A stretch of DNA of 64,000 bases from Halarchaeum rubridurum (GCF_014647115.1 NZ_BMOO01000005.1:62001-126000), one strand, 5' to 3'. Shown: positions 1 through 9,089, counted from the stretch's first letter. Numbers and translations are program-made. The notes: a model not told the origin generated them from the sequence alone.

Positions 1-3000
1 GCTGGAAGTGCCCGTCGATGGCCTCGTAGGCGTCCATGAACGTCTCGCGCTTCTGGGACTCGTAGCTCTCGATGCGCTCCCGGATGCCCTCGGCCTCCGC
101 TTTGAGCGTCTCGCGTTTCTCCTCCAGGTCGTCGAGGTCCGCCTCGACCTCGTCGTACTCCTCGATAGCGAGCATGTTCACGGGCTCTAAGGCCTCCATC
201 CGGCGTTCGAGGCGCGCCACCGTCTCCTCCACCTCGTCGATGTCCGGAATCTCGTCGGCCTCGTAGTCGCCGACGGCGTCTTCGAGCTCCGAAATCTCCT
301 CGCGGAGGCGCTCGGCGGCGCTCCGCAGGCTCTCGACGCGGCTCTCGACCGACTCGACCCGCTGGGCCTGCTCGTCGCGGACGCGCTGGGCCTCATCGAG
401 GTCATCCTTGAGGGCCTCGCGCTCCGCCTTCAGGTCCGCGAGCTCCGCCTCCAACTCCTCGACTTCGGCCTCCTTCTCGGCGAGCGTCTCGCGCTTCGCC
501 TCGATTTCCGCCTCGAACTCCTCGATCCGCTCCGCCTGCTCGGCCTTCGTGTTCTGGGCCTCCTCGACGTCGTCGTGGAGGTCCTCGATCTCGTTCTCGG
601 CGTACTGGTGTTGGAGCTGGAGGTCGTTGAGCTCGCCGTCGAGCTCCGCGCGCCGGTCGTCGAGCTCGTCGACCTCGGTCTCCAGCTCCTCGCGCTTCGC
701 GGTGAGCTCGGGAATCTCCGAATCCGCGAGCTCAGCCTCCAGCTCCTCGATTTCGGCCTCGTGCTCGTCGATCTCGTCCTCCCGTTCGGCGATCTCCTCG
801 TCGAGTTCGCCCATGCGTTCGTCCACGTCCGCGCGCTCGGATTCGAGCTCGGCGAGGCGCTCGGCGAGCTCCTCGATCCGCGCTTCCGTGTCCTCTTTTT
901 CGGCCTCCACGCGCTCGATGTCGGTTTCGAGCGAGCGGACGGTGTCGAGGGCGTCCGACTTCCGGTCGCGCGCGCCGTCGAGGCGCTCCTCGATCTCTTG
1001 GACGTCGTCGCGTAGCGACTGGCGTTCGTCCTCGAGGTCGTTTATCTTCGCCGCGACGCGTTCGAGTTGGCCCTGCCCGGACTTCGAGAAGGAGTAGCGC
1101 GACCCCGAGCGGCTGCCGCCTGTCATCGCGCCGCTCTTCTCGACGAGCTCGCCGTCGAGCGTCACGAGCCGATAGTCGCCCATCAGGTCGCGCGCCGTCT
1201 CCATGTCCTCGACGACGAGCGTGTCGCCCAGGACGTACGAGAAGACGCCCGCGTACTGGCGGTCGAAGTCCACGAGGTTGAACGCGAAGTCCACGACCCC
1301 CGGGACGTCGGGCGTGCGTCCGAGCGAGCGCTCGTGCATCTCCGTCAGCGGCAGGAACGTCGCGCGCCCCGCGTTGCGCGACTTCAGGTACTCGATGCAG
1401 GACTGCCCGACGCCGTCGTCGTCCACGACGACGTGCGCCAGCCGCCCGCCCGCGGCCGTCTCCGCGGCCGTCGCGTAGCGCCCCTCGACGCCGCCGAGCT
1501 GCGCGACGGTGCCGTGGACGCCCTCCTTCCCGCTGTTCAGGACCGTCGAGACCGCCCGCCCGTACGAGGAGTCGCCGGACTGCTCGGCGTTCGCCTCCAG
1601 GCGCGCGTACTCCTCGCGGGCCTCCTGCAGGTCGTCCTCGACGTCGTTCAGGTCGGCCTGTCGCTCCTGCTTCTGGGCCTTGAGGTCCGCGACGACCTCC
1701 TCGATCTGTGCCTCGTTCGCCTCCGCCTTCTCGAGTTCGTCGTGCAGGTCGTCGAGGCGCTGGTCGAACTCGGGGAGCTCCTCGCGGGCGGCCTCCAGGT
1801 CGGCCTCCGCCTCGCTCACCTCGTTCGAGCGTCGTCGCGCCTCGTCGAGCAGGCGGTCCTTCTCGCGCTGGAGGTCGTTGCGCGCCGACTTCGCCGCCTC
1901 CATTTCCTCCTTCTTCGACTCCAGGTCGGCCTTCAGCTCGTCGAACTCGGTGTCGACGTCCTCGATTGCCGCCTCGACGTCGTCGATTTCGGTCTCCAGC
2001 TCCTCGATGTCGGCCGTCACGGAGGCCTTCTCGACTTTCACCTCGCGAATCTCGCCTTCGAGGTCGTCGAGCTCCTCGTTCTTCCGGTCGATGGCGACGA
2101 ACGCCTCGCGGCGCTCGCTCTCCGCGCGCTCGCGGCGCTCCTCGGCCGACTCGATCTTGTCCTCCAGCCGGCCGATGTCGCCTTTCACCTCCTCGATCTC
2201 GCGCTTGACGGCGAGCTGCTCGTCCTCGCCGGTGCGCTCTATCTCGGCGTTGAGCTCGTCGAGCTCGTCTTCGAGGCGCGCGACGCGCCCCCGTCGGGTG
2301 TCGAGTTCCTCGCGGAGGTCGGCGAGCTCCGCCTCGCGCTCCGCGACGTCGGCCTCGGTCGATTCGAGGTCGTCGCGTTTCTCCTCCAGTTCGGCGGCCT
2401 TCCGGTAGGATTCGTACTCCGCCTTCTCCTCTTTGAGCCCCTGGTACTCGAGGGCCGTCTCGCGCTCGTCTTCGAGCTGTTCGAGCCGGTCGTGCTTCTC
2501 GGAGATGCGGAGGTCGGCCTCCTCGATGCGGTCCTCGACGACGTCGAGTTCGTCGTAGGCGTCGGCCTTCTTCGCGTCGAACTCCGCGACGCCCGCGATC
2601 TCGTCGATGACCTCGCGGCGCTCGCCGGGCGTCATGTTGATGATGCCCGTCACGTCGCCCTGCATGACGACGTTGTACCCCTCGGGGGTGACGCCGGCCT
2701 GCGCGAGGAGGTCCTGGACGTCCGAGAGGTTCACCGAGCGGCCGTTGAGGTAGTAGTAGGAGTAGTAGTTGTCCTCGGTGCGTTTCACGCGGCGCTTCAC
2801 GGTGATCGTCTCGACGTCGCCGACGTCGTCGCTCCCGGCGGCGTTCACGACCTGCGAGCGCGCGAGCGTCCCGTCCTCGTTGTTCAGGACGACCTCGACG
2901 CTCGCCTCGCGGGGACCGGCGGAGTCGCCGTCGCCGTCGTGGCTCGGGTTGTATATGAGGTCGGTGAGTTTCTCGGCGCGCATCCCGCGCGTGCGCGCGA

Positions 3001-3148
3001 GACCGAGCGCGAAGAGGACGGCGTCGATGATGTTGGACTTCCCGCTGCCGTTCGGCCCGCTGATCGTCGTGAAGTCCTCGTAGAACGGGATGCGCGTGGT
3101 CCGCCCGAAGCTCTTGAAGTTCTCGAGAACGATTTCGTCGATGTACAT
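1..3148 (-). CDS. smc: Chromosome segregation ATPase SMC (3' end outside window)
   Basis: The 1049 visible codons start MYIDEIVLENFKSFG. The P-loop GPNGSGKSN follows near residue 32 and a Q-loop region lies near residue 150 (VVMQGDVTGI). A long acidic coiled coil then leads to a hinge at about residues 530-690, with glycine-rich turns such as MTGGSRSGSR at its end, and the returning coil begins after that. The ABC signature and Walker B of the C-terminal head lie beyond base 1. SMC dimers clamp DNA and act in chromosome compaction and segregation. The gene starts 18 nt after the small coiled-coil gene upstream, so the two probably share the promoter near 3531. The family assignment is secure; completeness cannot be judged. 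Confidence 0.97.
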   Translation of the reverse strand, partial: MYIDEIVLENFKSFGRTTRIPFYEDFTTISGPNGSGKSNIIDAVLFALGLARTRGMRAEKLTDLIYNPSHDGDGDSAGPREASVEVVLNNEDGTLARSQVVNAAGSDDVGDVETITVKRRVKRTEDNYYSYYYLNGRSVNLSDVQDLLAQAGVTPEGYNVVMQGDVTGIINMTPGERREVIDEIAGVAEFDAKKADAYDELDVVEDRIEEADLRISEKHDRLEQLEDERETALEYQGLKEEKAEYESYRKAAELEEKRDDLESTEADVAEREAELADLREELDTRRGRVARLEDELDELNAEIERTGEDEQLAVKREIEEVKGDIGRLEDKIESAEERRERAESERREAFVAIDRKNEELDDLEGEIREVKVEKASVTADIEELETEIDDVEAAIEDVDTEFDELKADLESKKEEMEAAKSARNDLQREKDRLLDEARRRSNEVSEAEADLEAAREELPEFDQRLDDLHDELEKAEANEAQIEEVVADLKAQKQERQADLNDVEDDLQEAREEYARLEANAEQSGDSSYGRAVSTVLNSGKEGVHGTVAQLGGVEGRYATAAETAAGGRLAHVVVDDDGVGQSCIEYLKSRNAGRATFLPLTEMHERSLGRTPDVPGVVDFAFNLVDFDRQYAGVFSYVLGDTLVVEDMETARDLMGDYRLVTLDGELVEKSGAMTGGSRSGSRYSFSKSGQGQLERVAAKINDLEDERQSLRDDVQEIEERLDGARDRKSDALDTVRSLETDIERVEAEKEDTEARIEELAERLAELESERADVDERMGELDEEIAEREDEIDEHEAEIEELEAELADSEIPELTAKREELETEVDELDDRRAELDGELNDLQLQHQYAENEIEDLHDDVEEAQNTKAEQAERIEEFEAEIEAKRETLAEKEAEVEELEAELADLKAEREALKDDLDEAQRVRDEQAQRVESVESRVESLRSAAERLREEISELEDAVGDYEADEIPDIDEVEETVARLERRMEALEPVNMLAIEEYDEVEADLDDLEEKRETLKAEAEGIRERIESYESQKRETFMDAYEAIDGHFQ

Positions 3149-3166
3149 CTGGGGAGACGCGGAGCC

Positions 3167-3508
3167 TCAGGCGACGATGATGTCGTCGAGTTCGGACTCC
3201 TCGTCGGTCTCCTCGGCACCCTCCGCGGGTGTGTCTTCCGGTTCGGCGGCCGCGGCGTCGCCGGATTCGGCGGCCGCCGCGTCGGCGCTCTCCGTCGCCT
3301 CCTCCGTGGCACCGCCCTCGTCGGGCGCGCCGGCGGCGAGCGGCTCGCTCGCGGGGCGACCCGCGCTCTCGTGGGCGTCGTGGTGGTTCTCGAGTTCACG
3401 GATGCGCTCGTTCGCGTCGACGAGCTCCTCGGTCAGCCCGCGAACCGTGGCTTCGAGCTCCTTCACGCGGTTTTCGAGCGCGGCGACGTCCTCGCTATCG
3501 TTCGACAT
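3167..3508 (-). CDS. Small acidic coiled-coil protein upstream of smc
   Basis: The product has 113 residues. The first 45 or so form a heptad-rich coiled coil (VAALENRVKELEATVRGL). The rest is a low-complexity Ala/Glu/Asp tail that ends in ESELDDIIVA. A conserved short C-terminal motif after a disordered acidic linker suggests a docking peptide, but this is inference. It is the first gene of a two-gene unit with smc and has its own leaderless-type promoter. Haloarchaeal genomes carry proteins of this kind beside smc, with no established function. A role as an SMC partner is suggested only by position. Confidence 0.8.
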   Translation of the reverse strand: MSNDSEDVAALENRVKELEATVRGLTEELVDANERIRELENHHDAHESAGRPASEPLAAGAPDEGGATEEATESADAAAAESGDAAAAEPEDTPAEGAEETDEESELDDIIVA

Positions 3509-3530
3509 AGACGCACACAGGGACTCCCCG

Positions 3531-3538
3531 ACTATAAG
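3531..3538 (-). promoter_or_regulatory. TATA box of the coiled-coil gene-smc unit
   Basis: On the minus strand the sequence reads CTTATAGT, 23-30 nt before the ATG at 3508. This is the usual position for a haloarchaeal leaderless transcript. Confidence 0.6.
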
Positions 3539-3655
3539 CGTGTGGCGGTCGTGCGTCAGACGAACGGCAGACGCCTGGCGGGTCGAGCGGCGCGGGCCGG
3601 GCGGACGGACGTGCCTTCGTCACGACTAAGCGGCCGGGCGTCGAATCCTCCCGTA

Positions 3656-5134
3656 ATGAGCACGCAGGCCGCCACGGAGGACCTCGCCGCCGTCATCGGG
3701 CTGGAGGTCCACGTGCAACTGGAGACGGACACCAAAATCTTCTGCGGGTGTTCGACCGACGCCGCCGACGCCGAGCCGAACACGCACACCTGCCCGACGT
3801 GTCTCGGCCTCCCGGGCGCACTCCCCGTCCTCAACGAGGGCGCGGTCGAGGCCGCCGTCCGCCTCGGGAAGGCCCTCCACGCCGACATCCCCGAGCGCAC
3901 GACCTTCCACCGGAAGAACTACTTCTACCCCGACCTCCCGAAGGGCTTCCAGCTCACCCAGTACGACGCCCCGATCTGTCAGGACGGCGAGCTCGAAGTC
4001 CGCGTCGAGGACCGCCGCCGCGACATCGGCATCACGCGCGCCCACCTGGAGGAGGACCCCGGGAGCCTCCAGCACGTCGGCGGCAGCATCGACACCGCCG
4101 ACTACACGAAGGTCGACTACAACCGCGCCGGCACCCCCCTCGTCGAGATCGTCACCGAACCCGACTTCCGCTCGCCCGACGAGACCCGTGCCTTCCTCGC
4201 CAAGCTCGAAGAGGTCCTCGAGTATTTGGGTATCTACGACGCCGAACGCGACGGGAGCCTCCGCGTCGACGCGAACATCTCGATGGTGTCCGCGGACGAC
4301 CTCGCCGGCGAGGTCGACGACGCCGTCCTCGCCGAGGCGAACCGCACCGAGGTGAAGAACATCTCCAGTCACAAGGGCGCACAGCAGGCGCTCGCCTACG
4401 AGGTGACGCGCCAGCGCAACGCCATCCAGCGAGGGAGGGAAGTCGAACAGGAGACCCGCCACTGGGACGAGAGCCGCGGAATCACGGTCTCGATGCGCTC
4501 GAAGGAGGCCGAGAAGGACTATCGCTACTTCGAGGAGGCCGACCTCCCGCCGCTCGAAGTCTCCGACTGGAAGGAGCGCCTGGAGATTCCGGAGCTCCCC
4601 GACGCGCGCCGCGAGCGCTTCCGCGAGGAGTACGACCTCAGCGAGGAGGCGGCGAGCAAGCTCACCTCGACGAAGGAGGTCGCGGACTTCTTCGAGGAGA
4701 TCGCCCGCGAGTACGACCCCGACCTCGCGGCGACGTGGGTCGCCGACAACCTCCTCGGCGAACTCAACTACCGCGACATGGCGGTCACCGACCTCGAAGG
4801 GCGCTTCGACGAGTTCACGCGCCTCGTCGAGCTCGTCGCCGAGGACGAGATAACGGAGAAGAACGCCCGCGAGGTCGTCCTCCGGGGGATGCTCGACGAG
4901 GGCGAGACCCCCGACGACATCGTCGAGGCCGAGGACCTCGGGAAGACGAGCGGCGACGAAGTGCAGGCAGCCGTCGAGGCCGCCATCGCGGAGAACCCGG
5001 ACGCCGTCGCGGACTACGAGGACGGCGACGAGGGCGCCATCAACTTCCTCGTCGGGCAGGTGATGCAGAAGACCGGCGGGAGCGCCGACCCCGGCCAGGT
5101 CAACGGCCTGCTCCGCGAGGAACTCGACGAGTAA
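3656..5134 (+). CDS. gatB: Asp-tRNA(Asn)/Glu-tRNA(Gln) amidotransferase subunit B
   Basis: This 492-residue protein is full length for GatB. It opens with the family block AAVIGLEVHVQLETDTKIFC. Two Cys pairs follow (CGCS and CPTC) for the zinc site, and then the synthetase-like cradle motifs HRKNYFYPDLPKGFQ and DYNRAGTPLVEI. The helical and YqeY-like tail starts at about residue 300 and ends in VGQVMQKTGGSADPGQVN. GatB binds the misacylated tRNA and phosphorylates it, and GatA supplies ammonia. In archaea GatCAB mainly makes Asn-tRNA(Asn), while GatDE makes Gln-tRNA(Gln). GatA and GatC are not in the window. The stop lies one base from the convergent stop of the next gene. Confidence 0.97.
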   Translation: MSTQAATEDLAAVIGLEVHVQLETDTKIFCGCSTDAADAEPNTHTCPTCLGLPGALPVLNEGAVEAAVRLGKALHADIPERTTFHRKNYFYPDLPKGFQLTQYDAPICQDGELEVRVEDRRRDIGITRAHLEEDPGSLQHVGGSIDTADYTKVDYNRAGTPLVEIVTEPDFRSPDETRAFLAKLEEVLEYLGIYDAERDGSLRVDANISMVSADDLAGEVDDAVLAEANRTEVKNISSHKGAQQALAYEVTRQRNAIQRGREVEQETRHWDESRGITVSMRSKEAEKDYRYFEEADLPPLEVSDWKERLEIPELPDARRERFREEYDLSEEAASKLTSTKEVADFFEEIAREYDPDLAATWVADNLLGELNYRDMAVTDLEGRFDEFTRLVELVAEDEITEKNAREVVLRGMLDEGETPDDIVEAEDLGKTSGDEVQAAVEAAIAENPDAVADYEDGDEGAINFLVGQVMQKTGGSADPGQVNGLLREELDE

Positions 5135-5135
5135 C

Positions 5136-5507
5136 TCAGACCTCGACGCCGCCGATTTCGAAGAACCGACCGTCCGTGACGTAGTTGACGCCGATGAGGG
5201 CGATGAAGACGCCGCCGAGGACGGGAACGATCCGGGCGAGGAGGGCGCTCTCGACCGTGAGGGCGCTGACCGCCATCGAGGCGCCCAGCGCGACGTCACC
5301 GACCCCGACGAGGCGGAGCGCGCCGACGCGCTCGCGGAGCGGGTTCGCGAAGCCGCCGGCCACACAGCAGAGGCCCGCGAGGGCGACGAGCCCGATCTGG
5401 ACGGCGACGGCCCCGTGGAGGGCGTCGAGCCCGAACCCGACGACGAACGCGGCGGTGAGCGCGAGGAGGAGCGCACCGAGGTAGCCGAAGTAACGGACGT
5501 GGACCAT
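5136..5507 (-). CDS. Small haloarchaeal membrane protein
   Basis: The product has 123 residues and about four hydrophobic segments (YLGALLLALTAAFVVGF, VAVQIGLVALAGLCC, a third near residue 75, and VPVLGGVFIALIGVNYV). It starts MVHVRYFGYL. An in-frame extension to 5597 would add a basic, repeat-derived leader from the hairpin array and is rejected. It has no recognisable catalytic motif and resembles small multi-pass haloarchaeal proteins of unknown function. Confidence 0.75.
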   Translation of the reverse strand: MVHVRYFGYLGALLLALTAAFVVGFGLDALHGAVAVQIGLVALAGLCCVAGGFANPLRERVGALRLVGVGDVALGASMAVSALTVESALLARIVPVLGGVFIALIGVNYVTDGRFFEIGGVEV

Positions 5508-5544
5508 ACGCGGCGTTCGACGCCGCCGGGGAAGAACGTTCGCC

Positions 5545-5701
5545 CGACGAGGCTTACGCCTCGTCGAACTGGGCAGGACTCCGTCCTGCGTGCTCAACGA
5601 GGCTCCGCTTCGCTACGCCTCGTCGAACTGGGCGGAGCGGAGCTCCGCTTGCCCGACGAACCCTTTCAGGCTTCGTCGAACTGGGCGACGCGGGGCGTCG
5701 C
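5545..5701. repeat. Tandem array of three paired-hairpin units
   Basis: Three units each consist of a larger palindrome built on CGACGA...TCGTCG, a linker AACTGG and a tight 7+3+7 hairpin. The tight hairpins are GCAGGAC-TCC-GTCCTGC (5573-5589), GCGGAGC-GGA-GCTCCGC (5632-5648) and GCGACGC-GGG-GCGTCGC (5685-5701). The repeated block TCGTCGAACTGGGC occurs at 5561, 5620 and 5673. The small arms differ in sequence but each remains fully complementary. The array fills most of the gap between two minus-strand genes and would be transcribed past the end of the dehydratase gene, so it could form RNA hairpins there. Confidence 0.8.
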
Positions 5702-5718
5702 GTGCTCGACGAGTCGCT

Positions 5719-6957
5719 TCACTCCTCGTCGAACAGCGTCTCGCCCTCGACCATGTGCGCCTCGACGGCGTCCATGTCGAGCGTGAGACCGAGGCCGGGC
5801 TTCTCGGGAATCTCGATTCGGCCGTCCTCGATGACGTCCTCCTCGACGAGGTCCGCCCACCAGCCGAGCTCGTAGGAGTGGTACTCGACGGCGAGGGCGT
5901 TCGGGATGGCGGCACCGACCTGCGCGGACGCCATCGTGGCGATGGGCGAGGAGACGTTGTGCATCGCCACCGGGACGTAGTACTGGTTCGCCACGTCCGC
6001 GATCTTCTGCGTCTCGCGCATCCCGCCGACCTTCGGGAGGTCGGGCGCGACGATGTCGACCGCCTGGTTCTCGATGAGCCGACGTTCCTCGGTCACGCGA
6101 TAGCGGTTCTCGCCGACCGTAATCGGCGTGAGCGTGGACTTCGTGACCTCCTCTTGCACCTCGAGGTTCTCCGGCGGGACGGGGTCTTCGAGCCACCAGA
6201 CGTCGTACTCCTCGATGGCGGCCGCGAGGCGCTTCGCGCTCCCGCCGGAGAACGTCCAGTGGCAGTCGAAGGCGACGTCCGCGCGGTCCTTCACGCGCTC
6301 CGTCACGGCCTCCACGATTTCGGCCTTGTGCCGAATCTCGCCCGGGCGGAGGTGGCGGTTCGCGCGGTCCTTCTCGTGACCGGAGGGGACGTCGAGGTCG
6401 AACTTGAGGGCGTCGTAGCCGAGTTCCTCGACGACGCGCTCGGCCTCGTCCGCGCAGGCCTCGGGGTCGGCCTCCGCCTCGGTGTGACAGTCGCAGTAGA
6501 CGCGCACCTCGTCTCTGTACTTCCCGCCGAGAAGCTGGTAGGCGGGCACGTCGAGAATCTTGCCGGCGAGGTCGTGGAGCGCGACCTCGATGCCGGCGAT
6601 GGCGGTGACGGTGACGCCCTCGACGCTCCCCTCGCCGCTCATCTTCTGGACGAGGTGCTCGTAGAGCCGGTCGATGTCGAGGGGGTTCTCGCCGATGACG
6701 AACGGCGCCATCCGGTCGATGAGCTCGGGGACCCCCGCGCCCCAGTAGGCCTCACCGGTGCCGACGATGCCCGCGTCCGTGTAGATACGGACGAGCGTCC
6801 ACGGGAAGTTCCCATCCACCATCGTCGTCTGCACGTCCGTAATCTCGACGTCGCGCCCGCCCCCGCGCTCCGCCGTTACGCCCATCGTGTCCGCGGAGAG
6901 TTCGCGCATCGTGTACTCCGCGTTCGGGTCGTGGAGCTCTCGGTAGTCCTTCGCCAT
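5719..6957 (-). CDS. Sugar-acid dehydratase of the enolase superfamily, probably D-gluconate dehydratase
   Basis: The 412-residue product belongs to the mandelate racemase/muconate lactonising branch. The N-terminal capping domain includes ITDVQTTMVDGNFPWTLVRI and the lid loop GTGEAYWGAG. The barrel includes the acid-base region DALKFDLDVP, the metal ligands FDCHW, WLEDPVPPEN and VGENRYR, and a late VAMHNVSSP. It closely resembles haloarchaeal gluconate dehydratases of the semi-phosphorylative Entner-Doudoroff pathway, which convert gluconate to 2-keto-3-deoxygluconate; a related aldonate is possible. MAKDYRELHD is chosen as the start; five more codons in frame to 6972 are less likely. The pathway regulator gfcR lies 1.5 kb away, which supports the role. 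Confidence 0.8.
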   Translation of the reverse strand: MAKDYRELHDPNAEYTMRELSADTMGVTAERGGGRDVEITDVQTTMVDGNFPWTLVRIYTDAGIVGTGEAYWGAGVPELIDRMAPFVIGENPLDIDRLYEHLVQKMSGEGSVEGVTVTAIAGIEVALHDLAGKILDVPAYQLLGGKYRDEVRVYCDCHTEAEADPEACADEAERVVEELGYDALKFDLDVPSGHEKDRANRHLRPGEIRHKAEIVEAVTERVKDRADVAFDCHWTFSGGSAKRLAAAIEEYDVWWLEDPVPPENLEVQEEVTKSTLTPITVGENRYRVTEERRLIENQAVDIVAPDLPKVGGMRETQKIADVANQYYVPVAMHNVSSPIATMASAQVGAAIPNALAVEYHSYELGWWADLVEEDVIEDGRIEIPEKPGLGLTLDMDAVEAHMVEGETLFDEE

Positions 6958-7005
6958 AGTGGCGAGATTCACTCGACGTAGGGTAAATCTTGTGAGTCTT
7001 TCCCG

Positions 7006-8217
7006 TTAGTCACCGTCCGCGAGGCGATTGAGGGCGTAGACGGTGCGCAGGACGTTCCCGGCCGCCCCGCGCGCGTACGTGAGCCCGTCCGTTCCCCGGA
7101 CGTGGTCGAGGACGCGCGTCGAGGCGTGCTCGGGCGCGGCGGCGATACCCGCGTCGTTCGCCTCCGCCCACTCCATCACGCGCAGGTCGCTCTTCGAGTC
7201 GCCCATCACGAGCGTGAACGGGTCGTCGATTCCGAGCACGTCCAGCGCCGCCTCGACGCCCGCGACCTTGTCGAGTTCGCGCGCCGTCACCTCCGCCGCG
7301 TCGCCCTCGTAGTAGGCGAGCTGCACGCGATCGAGGACGGCCCCGACGTCCTCCGGGACGTCCTCCCCCTCGGGGAGCGCGTCCGCCTCGTCGAGAACCG
7401 CCGCGATTTCGGGGTCGCGCGTCGCGTAGTAGGCGCGCACGTCCGCCGGCGTCGCGTCGTCGATGGCCGCCGCGAGGAGCTCCGTGACGTAGACGATGGC
7501 CTCGTCGATTATCTCCACCGCGGCGTCGCTCCCCGTCTCGTGGTTCGGCTTCAGCGTGACGTTGAACTCGTTGCCCTGCAGGTGACAGCCCCGCCGGACG
7601 CGCTCGGGCGCGTCGCGGAGGACGCGCGAGCGGACGTAGCCGAAGACGTCCCGCACGCGCTCGTCGAGGTCCTCGTAGAGCAGGCGCTTCGTCTCGGAGC
7701 CGTGGCCGGGCGTGAACACGCCGCTCCCCGCCTCGTAGACGACGGAGACCTCCCCCGAGTGGACGAACTCGTTGCCCAACCCCTGGTTGAGAAAGCCCTT
7801 CACGTTCTCCAAGGTCTGGCCCGTGCAGACGACGATGGGAACGTCGTGCTCGTGGAAGACCGTGAGGAGGTGAAGGGTCTCGCGCGGGATTTCGTTGTCC
7901 GTGCTCCCCGCCGAACGCAGCGTCTCGTCGACGTCGAGCACGAGGACGTTCACGGGCCGTCCGTGTTTGCTGTGGAGGTCGAGAGCGGTGAACGCCTGCT
8001 CGCGCGTCGCGTGCGCGGCGAGCGACGCGTACGTCTCGCCGTGCGCGTCCGCCACCGAATCCCGGCGCTGTGCGAGCTCGTCGCTCGCCTCCTCCCAGTA
8101 CTCCAGCGCCACCCGCGAGTCGACCGGCGGGAAGAGGTCGATGAAGTCCTGATACGCGCGGAGCGTGTCGGTGTCGAACGTCTCGTACAGCGCGTACAGC
8201 TCGTCGTACCGCTCCAT
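7006..8217 (-). CDS. HAD-superfamily phosphatase
   Basis: The 403-residue product starts MERYDELYALYETFD. After a helical N-terminal region of about 110 residues comes motif I VLVLDVDETLRS with the nucleophile Asp pair. Motif II-like VPIVVCTGQTLEN follows, then a large cap, and motif III/IV MGDSKSDLRVMEWA near the C-terminus. The order fits a HAD type II phosphatase. The substrate is unknown. The extra N-terminal helical region occurs in haloarchaeal homologues. It is divergent from gfcR. The start is fixed by a TATA box about 25 nt upstream; the upstream in-frame extension is shadow sequence. Confidence 0.85.
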   Translation of the reverse strand: MERYDELYALYETFDTDTLRAYQDFIDLFPPVDSRVALEYWEEASDELAQRRDSVADAHGETYASLAAHATREQAFTALDLHSKHGRPVNVLVLDVDETLRSAGSTDNEIPRETLHLLTVFHEHDVPIVVCTGQTLENVKGFLNQGLGNEFVHSGEVSVVYEAGSGVFTPGHGSETKRLLYEDLDERVRDVFGYVRSRVLRDAPERVRRGCHLQGNEFNVTLKPNHETGSDAAVEIIDEAIVYVTELLAAAIDDATPADVRAYYATRDPEIAAVLDEADALPEGEDVPEDVGAVLDRVQLAYYEGDAAEVTARELDKVAGVEAALDVLGIDDPFTLVMGDSKSDLRVMEWAEANDAGIAAAPEHASTRVLDHVRGTDGLTYARGAAGNVLRTVYALNRLADGD

Positions 8218-8240
8218 GGTCCGTGTCGTCGCCGTCGCCG

Positions 8241-8246
8241 TATAAA
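8241..8246 (-). promoter_or_regulatory. TATA box of the HAD gene
   Basis: The minus-strand TTTATA lies 24-29 nt before the ATG at 8217, typical of a leaderless haloarchaeal promoter. The 190-nt region to gfcR holds both divergent promoters. Confidence 0.65.
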
Positions 8247-8408
8247 TGGCCCCGGTCCCGCGTCGCGTCCCGCCGCACGCCGTCACGCACGTGACCGCGT
8301 CGTCGTGTACCACTTCGTACCCACCGCGCGCCGTCGCACGCGCCGTCGGCCGCCGCTCGTCCCTCGGCAACGAAACGACCATACAACCGGCCCCCGAACC
8401 CGCACGAC

Positions 8409-9074
8409 ATGAAGAACGTCGACGACCTCATCGACAGCGCCGGCGACCTCGCCGCCCGCGGGCTCTCCCGCGGCGAGATCGCCGACGAACTGAACGTCTC
8501 GCGCGAGACGGCGAGCTGGCTCGTCGAGCGCGCCGGCCGCAGCACCGGCGCGACCGACGTCGAGACCGAACCCGCGAGCGCCGGCGGCCCGCAGGACGTC
8601 CACGTCGACTGGAGCGCCATCGGCGAGGCCGGCGCGCGACTCTCCGCCGTCGGCGTCGCACTCGCCGACCTCCTCCGCGAACACAGCCACGACGTCGACC
8701 TCGTCATCGGCGTCGAGAAGGCTGGCGTCCCCCTCGCCACCGCCGTCGCGCGCGAACTCGAAACCGACCTCGGGACGTACACCCCCCGCAAGCACCAGTG
8801 GGAGGAAGGGGACATCGAGGACCTCGGCGGGAGCTTCAGCCGCAACTTCGCGCAGGTCGAGGGCCGCGACTGCTTCATCGTCGACGACACCATCACCTCC
8901 GGCACCACCATCAACGAGGCCGTCGAGGCCATCGAGGAGACCGGCGGGCACGCCATCGCCGCCGCCGTCCTCGTCGACAAACAGGGCGTCGGCGACGTCG
9001 AGGGCGTCCCCGTCGACGCGCTCATGCAGGTCATCCGCGTCGGCAACGACAGCGACGCCGACGGGGACGAGTAA
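8409..9074 (+). CDS. gfcR: Transcriptional regulator GfcR (PyrE-like)
   Basis: This 221-residue protein has an N-terminal HTH (residues 17-42, GLSRGEIADELNVSRETASW) joined to a type I phosphoribosyltransferase domain. The PRPP loop is CFIVDDTITSGTTINEA at about residue 157, and the flexible loop is GTYTPRKHQWEE. In Haloferax and Halobacterium, GfcR activates genes of glucose and fructose catabolism (semi-phosphorylative Entner-Doudoroff and lower glycolysis) and is thought to sense a 2-keto-3-deoxy sugar acid. Its position near the dehydratase gene matches that role. A strong hairpin follows the stop. Confidence 0.93.
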   Translation: MKNVDDLIDSAGDLAARGLSRGEIADELNVSRETASWLVERAGRSTGATDVETEPASAGGPQDVHVDWSAIGEAGARLSAVGVALADLLREHSHDVDLVIGVEKAGVPLATAVARELETDLGTYTPRKHQWEEGDIEDLGGSFSRNFAQVEGRDCFIVDDTITSGTTINEAVEAIEETGGHAIAAAVLVDKQGVGDVEGVPVDALMQVIRVGNDSDADGDE

Positions 9075-9089
9075 GCCGTTCGCTCGTTC

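Noticed and set aside
1067-3655. Very long plus-strand open frame upstream of gatB and antisense to smc
   Set aside because: It is the shadow of the high-GC smc gene. The real minus-strand frame gives clear SMC motifs, and only the part from 3656 is gatB.
5508-5597. N-terminal extension of the small membrane protein
   Set aside because: The added codons derive from the hairpin array and are unlike a signal or membrane start; the internal ATG fits better.
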